Shown here: positions 57,716 to 64,000 of the stretch, piece by piece | How positions within the stretch are numbered: the stretch's first letter is position 1 | Layout of the letters: every line of letters starts with the position of its first letter | DNA from: Torreya grandis | Lineage: Eukaryota; Streptophyta; Pinopsida; Cupressales; Taxaceae | Reading direction: 5' to 3' | DNA length: 64,000 nucleotides | Assembly: GCA_037957365.1 (NCBI GenBank) | Contig: JARHVA010003263.1 | Location: 1,800,501-1,864,500, forward strand | Translations under genes and position numbers: made by a program | The notes under the pieces: generated by a model | Told to the model about the DNA's origin: nothing | The model's input: the letters and a program-made list of their open reading frames with translations, nothing else | The model's database searches: none

Positions 57716-58660
57716 GTGTCTAAGCAAGTAGTTCAGGCACCTACTCCACAAGAACCCCAAACTTTTATGGTGAGAAGGTCTTCTAGGGTAAGAAGGGAAC
57801 CTGCATGTTTTTTTCCATTTATTAATTATTTATTACTCCCTAACAATGGAGATCCAAATTTCTTTGAAGAAGTAATGCAGGTAGATGTTAGGAAGAAGTC
57901 AGAGCAAGCTATGGATGAGGAGCATCAATCTCTCATGGAAATTTAGACTTGGGATTTGGTAAACCCACCTAAAGGTAAGCGATTATTACAGAACAAATGG
58001 GTGTATAGAGTTAAATAAGATTATGGAGGAAATAAAAGGTACAAGTCCATATTAGTGGTAAAGGTGTTTGCATAGAAGAATGGAATTGATTTTGATGAGA
58101 TTTTTTCCCTAGTGGTAAAGATGACTTTTATTAGGACTATTCTTGGGATAGTAGCACTAGAAGACATGCACTTAGAGTAGCTAGATGTGAAGATTGCATT
58201 CCTTCATGTTGATTTGGAGGACTTATATATGTATCAACAATAGGGATATGAGGTCATAAAAATAACAACATGGTGTTTAAATTGAAGAAGAGCTTGTATG
58301 GCCTAAAACAAGCTCCATGACAATGGTACAATAATTTTGATAGTTTTATGATGGAGCAGGGATACTCCAGCTATCATTCAGACCATTGTGTATACATAAA
58401 GAAGTTTGATGATGGTTATTACATTGTCATTTGTTTGTATGTGGATGACATGGTGGTTACAAGTAAGAACATGCAAAAAATAAAGGTACTCAAGGAAAAA
58501 CTTAATAATTCCTTTGATATGAAGGATTTGGGAGCAACAAAACAAATCCTTAGTATGAGAATATTTCAGGATAGGAAGAAATGAAAGCTGAATTTATCCC
58601 AAGAAGAGTAAATCAAAAATGTCTTGGAAAGGTTTAGTATGGAGGATGCTAAACTGGTTA
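57716..58660 (+). pseudogene. pol: Tork copia reverse transcriptase
   Basis: Upstream linker RRSSRVRREPACFFPF (57766-57820) precedes TWDLVNPPKGKRLLQNKWVY, FDEIFSLVVKMTFIRTILGI, LDVKIAFLHVDLEDLYMYQQ, FKLKKSLYGLKQAP and, in a 78-codon open stretch (58348-58584), YHSDHCVYIKKFDDGYYIVI and LYVDDMVVTSKNMQKIK with the catalytic YVDD at 58438-58449, then MKDLGATKQILSM. All copia RT blocks are present. Stops at 57946, 58014, 58320 and elsewhere break the frame. Confidence 0.92.
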
Positions 58661-59400
58661 GGACTCCTTAGGTAGGGCATTTCAAGTTATCAAAGGAGCA
58701 CTATCCCAAGATAGAGGAGGAGAGAATCCAGATGTCACATGTACTTTACTCATTATATATTAGTAGCTTAATGTATGTTATGGTGTGCACTAGGCTAAAT
58801 ATTGTCCATGTAGTGGGAGTAGTAAGTATCTAAATGAGTGATCTAGGTAGAGAACACTGGAAGGCATTGAAGTGGATCCTTAGGTATTTAAGAGGGACCA
58901 TGGGGACATTTTTAAGTTATGGTGGATTGGAAACCACTTTTCATGGTTATGTAGATTTTGACATGGCTAGATATTTAGACAAAAAGAGGAGTACAATAGG
59001 ATATGTATTTAATGTAGGTGACATAATAGTGAGTTGGATTTCATGACTAAAAAAACTTGTGGCTTTGTCAACCATAGAGGCTGAGTATGTTACTACCATA
59101 GAGTCATGTAAAGAAATGATTTAGTTACAATAGTTTCTTGAAGAGTTGGGGCATAAGCAAGAGGAATGGAATTTATTTAGTGATAGTCAAAGTGTTATAC
59201 ATATAACAAAGAACTCTTCTCTCTACTCTAGGATGAAGCATATATAGTTGAGGTACCATTTCATTAGGATAGCTTTGGAGGAAGATAAATTGAAGCTAGA
59301 GGAGATTCATACTAGTTAAAATCATGTCAACATGATGACCAAGGTGGTCACAAGGGAGAAATTTAATATATTTTTAGTTTTAGTTGGCCTTCACAATTAA
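58660..59400 (+). pseudogene. pol: Tork copia RNase H
   Basis: Blocks in order are SLMYVMVCTRLNIVHVVGVV, EHWKALKWILRYLRGTMGTF (in a 70-codon open stretch, 58834-59046), HGYVDFDMARYLDKKRSTIG with the first catalytic Asp kept, LVALSTIEAEYVTTIESCKE with Glu kept, FSDSQSVIHITKNSS, MKHI (stop) LRYHFIRIALEEDK and MMTKVVTREKFN. These are the hallmark blocks of copia RNase H. Only five or six stops break it. Confidence 0.9.
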
Positions 59401-59439
59401 TAGTGAAGGGTTGAAAAGCCTGCTCAGAGGAAATCAGTC

Positions 59440-59453
59440 TCCAAGTGGGAGAG
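59440..59453 (+). other. Tork copia polypurine tract
   Basis: 'ccaagtgggagagg' follows the pol end by about 40 bases. The phrase 'CCAAGTGGGAGA' is the usual polypurine tract of Tork-type elements and lies immediately before the 3' LTR. Confidence 0.8.
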
Positions 59454-60450
59454 GTTTTAGCTTTGGCATTTGCTTTTAAAGATCTATTGTTTGAAAGGTT
59501 AAAGTTGGCATCCTTTTCTAAGTTTGGCATTAGTTTTTGATTGTATATCTAAGATATCCTAGCATGTGGCATCCATTGATGTGTTATTATCTTTTTATTT
59601 TTAAATCTAACATGATCTACATAGAAAAAGTGTTGGAATATCTTTATCTTAGCTAGGCATTTTTTTTTGGTAATGCATTAGAGCCTACATTCAATTCATT
59701 GGATTGTGTATCAAATATTTAGTTACATGGGAAGTTTTAGACTATGTTAGAACCTCACTGTGTTATGTTAGAGGTTCTGGAAAGAGATTCGATCTTATTT
59801 TCTATTCCATCTACTTATTGGTGCTAGCCTACACTCTTTTCTATGTTGGAATTAATGAGGTGGCACTTAAAGTACACATTGATAGAATTCTCTTAGGTGG
59901 AATCCCATATCTCTAACCAAACTATATTCCTTGGTAACCAAGTGGTAAAGAAAACTATAATCCATTCTTTTATCCTCTCATAAATAGTTGTTCATTAATT
60001 TTTGCTTTTATAAGGATGAATTTTTGCCTTAAGAGGAAGTCTATCTCGCTTGCACACGTATAAAGGTCACCTAGCTAGTTATTTTTCACTTTCATTTGAT
60101 TTTTTAAGTTTTTGGAAAATTTCTAATTCCAAAAAGTGGTTGCACAACTATGTTCTTTTTAATTTTTGTCACTAAAACTAGATTGTAGTGTTTTAAAATT
60201 GTTTTGACCCATTTTTATGATAAATCATAACACTTATAACCTTTGAACCATTACTTAGATTTGAGTTCTATTTTTTTTAAAGTGTGTGATTTTTGATTCT
60301 CTATTTATTGGTGTCATTAAATTGTAAAAAAATAACTATTTTATAAAATTCCAAAATTGGGGTGTCTTATAATGCAATCTTTTAGGGAGTTGTCTTAGTG
60401 CCAATTTTGTGCACCCTTTACATTATTTCTTCTCTTGGTGATTATTTAGC
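59454..60450 (+). repeat. Probable 3' LTR of the Tork copia and flank
   Basis: It starts 'ttttagctttggcatttgct' after the polypurine tract. No protein is legible; the 70-codon open frame at 59704-59916 has no recognised motif. The right boundary and the match to the 5' side could not be fixed by eye, so extent is approximate. Confidence 0.4.
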
Positions 60451-60454
60451 ATGG

Positions 60455-61270
60455 TTTATACTTATGGTGTTGATAATTGTAAGCCTTTCACTACACATAA
60501 TTACCACACATGGATACATTGAATGGAAACAATCATAAAATGTAAAGGATTATGGTCCCTAATGAACGAAACACAACCATAATTCACACGGGAATTTGAA
60601 AATTTGCAACATCAATGTAAGTTTGAAGAACGTATGGGCTTGATTGGGGGATATGTGAGTGATAGTCTCTTGTTTAATTTTTATAGGTGTGATTCTCCAT
60701 TCAAAATGTGGACTAAGTTAAAGGGTTTTTTTAGGAAAGTAGACCATTTAAGAGCGATGCAGCTTGAAGTAGAGATTACTTCACTAAATCTAGATAACTT
60801 TGCTTCCATTGTAGATTACTTAAAAAAGTTTTATCATTTATTAACACAGTTAAAGGGGAGTGGTCAAGATAAAAAGGATGAAGAGTGTGTATACTTAATC
60901 TTGTCTAAATTAGGTGTCCCATTCTAAATCTTTGCTTCTACCTTTTTATCTAGTATGGATGCATTAGGTACCACATTCAACATACCAGACTTAGAGTTAT
61001 TTTATGAGAGAATCACTAGGGAAGAATCCATATTATCTCACCTTGAGTCTTCCACCTCTCAAAAAACATTAGTGCCTTGCATCTTATGTCTAAGGGAAAA
61101 ACTAAGGGTAAGAATAAGAAAAATCCACCTCAAAAAGCACTTAATCTCACCAACACTACTTCATCTAAACCCAAACCATCTTCCAAATGCAATAATAAGT
61201 ATAATCTATCTTGATCCTATTGTGGGGGGACTAGACATGAAGAGTCTAGGTCTTTCAAGAGAATGAAATC
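60455..61270 (+). pseudogene. gag: Copia (60.5-62.5 kb) gag
   Basis: Begins near YTYGVDNCKPFTTHNYHTWI (about 60459). Two long open stretches, 60604-60927 and 60955-61266, hold QHQCKFEERMGLIGGYVSDS, FKMWTKLKGFFRKVDHLRAM, NLDNFASIVDYLKKFYHLL and DALGTTFNIPDLELFYERIT. The zinc knuckle is present in another frame near 61190-61260 (KCNNKYN, stop, then YCGGTRHE). Gag forms the particle. It is one of the less damaged gag relics in the window, yet carries stops at 60521, 60579 and 60927. Confidence 0.82.
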
Positions 61271-61339
61271 CTTAGGAGATGACATTTGGAAACACAAGAT
61301 CTCTATCTCCACTCCTTTGCCATCTCATAAGCATGGGAA

Positions 61340-61620
61340 AGCACTTAATGTTGTCTGGAGATCATAGTTACTTATTTTAGATAGTTGGGTTCTAGATTTT
61401 GGTGCTTCACACCATATGAATTCTACCAAGGAGTATTTTTTATCACTTGGTCTAAATTCTAATTTTGATATTGAGGTTGGAAATTCTTCCTTCATTTTTG
61501 TTAAGGGGAAGGGTAACATACAGCTAGATGGTGTCTACATAAATGATACATTATATGTTACATACATCATCACAAATCTACTTTTAGTGTATCATATTTT
61601 CCTTTCTAATTAGGGCAAGA
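61340..61620 (+). pseudogene. pol: Copia (60.5-62.5 kb) protease
   Basis: SWVLDFGASHHMNSTKEYF at about 61385-61440 is the family's DSGASHHMT block with Ser replaced by Phe. The 65-codon open stretch 61416-61613 continues LGLNSNFDIEVGNSSFIFVK, GKGNIQLDGVYIN and ITNLLLVYHI, the standard protease end. This aspartic protease would process the polyprotein. Confidence 0.82.
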
Positions 61621-62500
61621 TAGTGACTTTCACACAATAGGGTACTAAATTTAAATCTTTATTAGAGCCACATACACTCATTGTATAAGGTTTTGTTGAT
61701 CATAGTTCTTTACTTTACTATTTTTAGGGTTTTTATGATACTCCTCCTTTAGGGAAATGCTTAGGTTCTCTTGTAGATTCTGAGATTCAGCTTTGACATG
61801 ATAGATTTGGACACCTCAACTATAGATTTCTGAATGAGTTGATCACTCAAAACATGGTAGAGGGTCTTCATATAATTTCATGTCTTGATAGATTCTACCC
61901 TAGTTGTGTATTAGGGAAATGACATCAGGATCCATTTCCTAAGGTCATGTCTATGAGAGATTCTTCACCACTTGAGCTTGTGCATAATGATTTGATGGTC
62001 TTTCCTACTCATTTTAATGGAGATAAGTATTCACTTACATTTATGTATAATTTCTTGAGGTGTACTTGGGTTCATTCCTCAAGTAAAAGAGTGATTTATT
62101 TGCTCACTTCAAAGCCTTTAAGGATTTGTTTGAGAAACAATCATAAATTTACATCAAGATCATATAGATAATGGGGGGATTACTTTAGTCGAGAGTTGAC
62201 TAATTTTTTAGTATCCCATGGTAATATTAACCAACATTATGTTGCACATAATCCATAGTAGAATGGCTTAGTAGATAGGAAAAACTAGACTTTGAAGGAG
62301 ATAATTAACTGGATGATGCATACTATCACCAAATCTTGCACCCTAGAGGAGGTTATTCAATACTAATTTAAGATTTGGGCAAAATTAAAATACCTCTAGG
62401 CCTGTGGGTTGACTATGGTATAGGTAGACCTCTAGTTTTAATAGTATGTCTTAATTGAGATTAGGAGTCTACTATAGGTGAAGGAGAACGTTTTAGACAT
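61620..62500 (+). pseudogene. pol: Copia (60.5-62.5 kb) pre-integrase and partial integrase
   Basis: Blocks are HDRFGHLNYRFLNELITQNM with the zinc-finger His pair, CLDRFYPSCVLGK with the Cys pair, DPFPKVMSMRDSSPLELVHN, GDKYSLTFMYNFLRCTWVHS (Asp of the core changed) and, after a frame change, FSRELTNFLVSHGNINQHYV and NGLVDRKN where the catalytic Glu is Asp or lost. Similarity ends at about 62430-62500. The truncated core cannot be active. Confidence 0.83.
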
Positions 62501-63005
62501 GATATTCATGCAGTAGGTTCTTTCTTTGAGTTCTCAAGATCATATACATACTATTTGGATTCATTATTGTCTAAAATCTATGTCATCATCTAAACTATCT
62601 TTACTCCACATACTTTCATTCTATAGTCAAATTGTAGATAACAGTTTGATAGTAAAAGATACCCCTATAATGGTGATGTGAGTCAAAACCTTATACTCTA
62701 ACTCCCTTAACTAATATTTGAGGTCATAGTTTCATTTATATTCTAGTAGAGTCACTTTTCTATAGGTTTCTTATCTTATAGTCCTTAACCATCAACATAC
62801 TATATACCTACAGCAGGGTTCGTTTTAGTAGGCCATAAAAAAATATGGAGGTCCTGAAGTGAATCAAATTTAAAATGGTGGTGAATCAGTTTAAAAGTCA
62901 TATCATTTCATATGAAAATCATATTATGCCATGCATTGAATCACACAAGGCCTACCATGTTTCTCTAACCCTCACACAAATACCAAGGTAAGATGACTAG
63001 TAGTG
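62500..63005. other. Gene-free stretch after the copia break
   Basis: No reliable protein. A few plus-strand words could be integrase C-terminal debris (VLDMIFMQ near 62490), but I cannot confirm this. Nothing else is seen. Confidence 0.4.
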
Positions 63006-63009
63006 CATT

Positions 63010-63480
63010 GTAAGTCTGTAGATGAACACTGATAAGTTAAATACAAACAACTACATGGCATAGATGAATACCATACTATCATAGGTGAATTCTAAAATAA
63101 TATAAATGAAAATTAGCATGATGTAGATGAATTTGGGAGGCATGCAAGTGAATATCTATGCAATTTGTGTGAGTGATGACATAGTGCAAATAAATGCTAG
63201 CATGATGTAGGCAGATGTAGGTATCATTCATATGGATGCCTATGGAATGAATATGGATGTTAGTGATATGTTGATGGATGTTAAATCATCGGTAATAAAT
63301 CATCACTCATTTGTATCACATCAATGTTCATTTTTATGGTGTTGATATTTATCCACATCATGTTGGTGAATGCCAGCATGATACAAGCAGATGATATCAC
63401 TATGTAGATGGATGCCTATGTAATATATATGAATGCTTATGTGTAATGGGTGGATGCCAGAACTATTCAACTTTGAATGG
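63010..63480. repeat. Degenerate minisatellite, period about 22-26 bp
   Basis: Units resemble 'tagatgaatgcctatgtaat' and 'gaatgccagcatgatgtagg'. Clear copies include 'atgtagatgaatttggg' (63121), 'aaataaatgctagcatgatg' (63188), 'atatggatgcctatggaatg' (63230), 'gtgaatgccagcatgatac' (63366) and 'gtagatggatgcctatgtaa' (63405). The array is strongly diverged and has irregular spacing. Its open-frame content is incidental. Confidence 0.75.
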
Positions 63481-63489
63481 CTTGTACAT

Positions 63490-64000
63490 GGTAATATTTA
63501 TTAAAATGAGAAAGAATAGTTTTTTATGTGCTCACCATGTGGCTCTATGAATATTAAAGGTTAAGGTGAGAATATTTATAGTGTCTCTCACTAATGAGAA
63601 GGTGCCTAGGCATGTATGTAGGATTATTATGTACCATTATTTTATGTATGTGGGAGTCTATGTTTCTCAATTGAAATAAATAAAATTAGATTTTACCAGT
63701 AGCAAGAGCCATAGCTAGTTGAAAATTAAAACTAGAACATCTTAACATCGTGTGTTTGATCCACACTCTCATCACATTCCAAGATTTTATGCTTTAGAGA
63801 TTTCCCAACAAGATATGACCAAAGATACCACCTACTAAACACATTTCATAATTCTTGGCTGCATTCCAAGAGATGCTACCATAAATTATTAAAAGTATAC
63901 CAGTATAAGAAACACCTACAATGAATTTATTGTGACAATTAATAACCCTAGCCCCAATTCATTAAAGCTTGTATAAAAACTCTTATTTGTCTCAGCCTTA
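63490..64000. other. Gene-free stretch at the right edge
   Basis: I see no open frame with a recognised motif and no repeat beyond short AT runs. The window ends here without a feature boundary. Confidence 0.5.

Larger units (their letters stand above)
55475..59453 (+). mobile_element. Tork-lineage Ty1/copia retrotransposon relic
   Basis: Internal region of about 4 kb on the plus strand with gag, protease, integrase, RT and RNase H in copia order. It is bounded by a Met-type primer-binding site (55475) and the purine-rich end 'ccaagtgggagagg' (59440-59453). The wording (WKVTKGYLIVGRGKKVGTLY, YVDDM, KHI-LRYHFIR, NMMTKVVTREKF) is typical of Tork/Tnt1-type elements. It is the best preserved copia copy here, yet still carries stops and frameshifts in every domain. 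Confidence 0.92.
60450..62500 (+). mobile_element. Ty1/copia relic lacking reverse transcriptase
   Basis: Plus-strand gag, zinc knuckle, protease, pre-integrase and part of the integrase core, then similarity ends near 62500. No RT or RNase H follows. Gag resembles the minus-strand copia at 12.6-16.0 kb in block order and wording (LGVPF/FASTFLSSMDALG here, LGPDHSAFVSTFYATKGVLG there), so the two are likely related families. Stops are frequent. LTRs were not found. Confidence 0.85.

Noticed and set aside
59704..59916. 70-codon open frame after the Tork copia as a host gene
   Set aside because: No motif, low complexity, and it lies where the 3' LTR is expected.

Overview
This window looks like nuclear DNA from the repeat-rich part of a land-plant genome. 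The evidence is the mix of element lineages (Tat-type Ty3/gypsy with a second RNase H, a Reina-like chromovirus, Tork-like and other Ty1/copia elements), the strong A+T bias, the many microsatellites, and the absence of any intact open reading frame. I cannot name the species. I found no convincing host gene, tRNA, rRNA or CRISPR array. Nearly everything recognisable is a mobile-element fossil carrying many in-frame stops and frameshifts, so these are old, inactive copies.

Layout. 1-354 is an LTR-like fragment with a relative at 40510-40830. 355-3300 is non-coding with old internal duplications. 3310-11610 (minus) is a long Tat-type gypsy relic (Tat A): gag, protease, RT, RNase H, archaeal-type RNase H, integrase. 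12600-16030 (minus) is a Ty1/copia relic with gag, integrase and RT, whose RNase H end is missing. 16.0-33.7 kb has no recognised gene: AT-rich DNA, duplications, one weak unidentified coding-like stretch (22.3-23.9 kb), microsatellites, and a self-complementary minisatellite with a period of about 48-50 bp (28.48-30.0 kb). 33780-39120 (plus) is a second Tat relic (Tat B), probably followed by its 3' LTR at about 39713-40830. 40.8-46.5 kb is featureless. At 46500-53890 (minus) a third Tat relic (Tat C, close kin of Tat B) is split by a complete Reina-like chromovirus (46666-52215) with paired LTRs, an initiator-Met type primer-binding site, a polypurine tract, a chromodomain and a 5-bp target duplication. 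55475-59453 (plus) is a Tork-type copia relic. 60450-62500 (plus) is a copia relic lacking RT. 63.0-63.48 kb is a degenerate short-period minisatellite.

The relics form a stratified record of insertions rather than a set of cooperating genes. The best-proved layer is the chromovirus inside Tat C: the Tat reading frame resumes on the other side of the insertion and still matches Tat B. The most unusual structure is the palindromic minisatellite at 28.5-30.0 kb.
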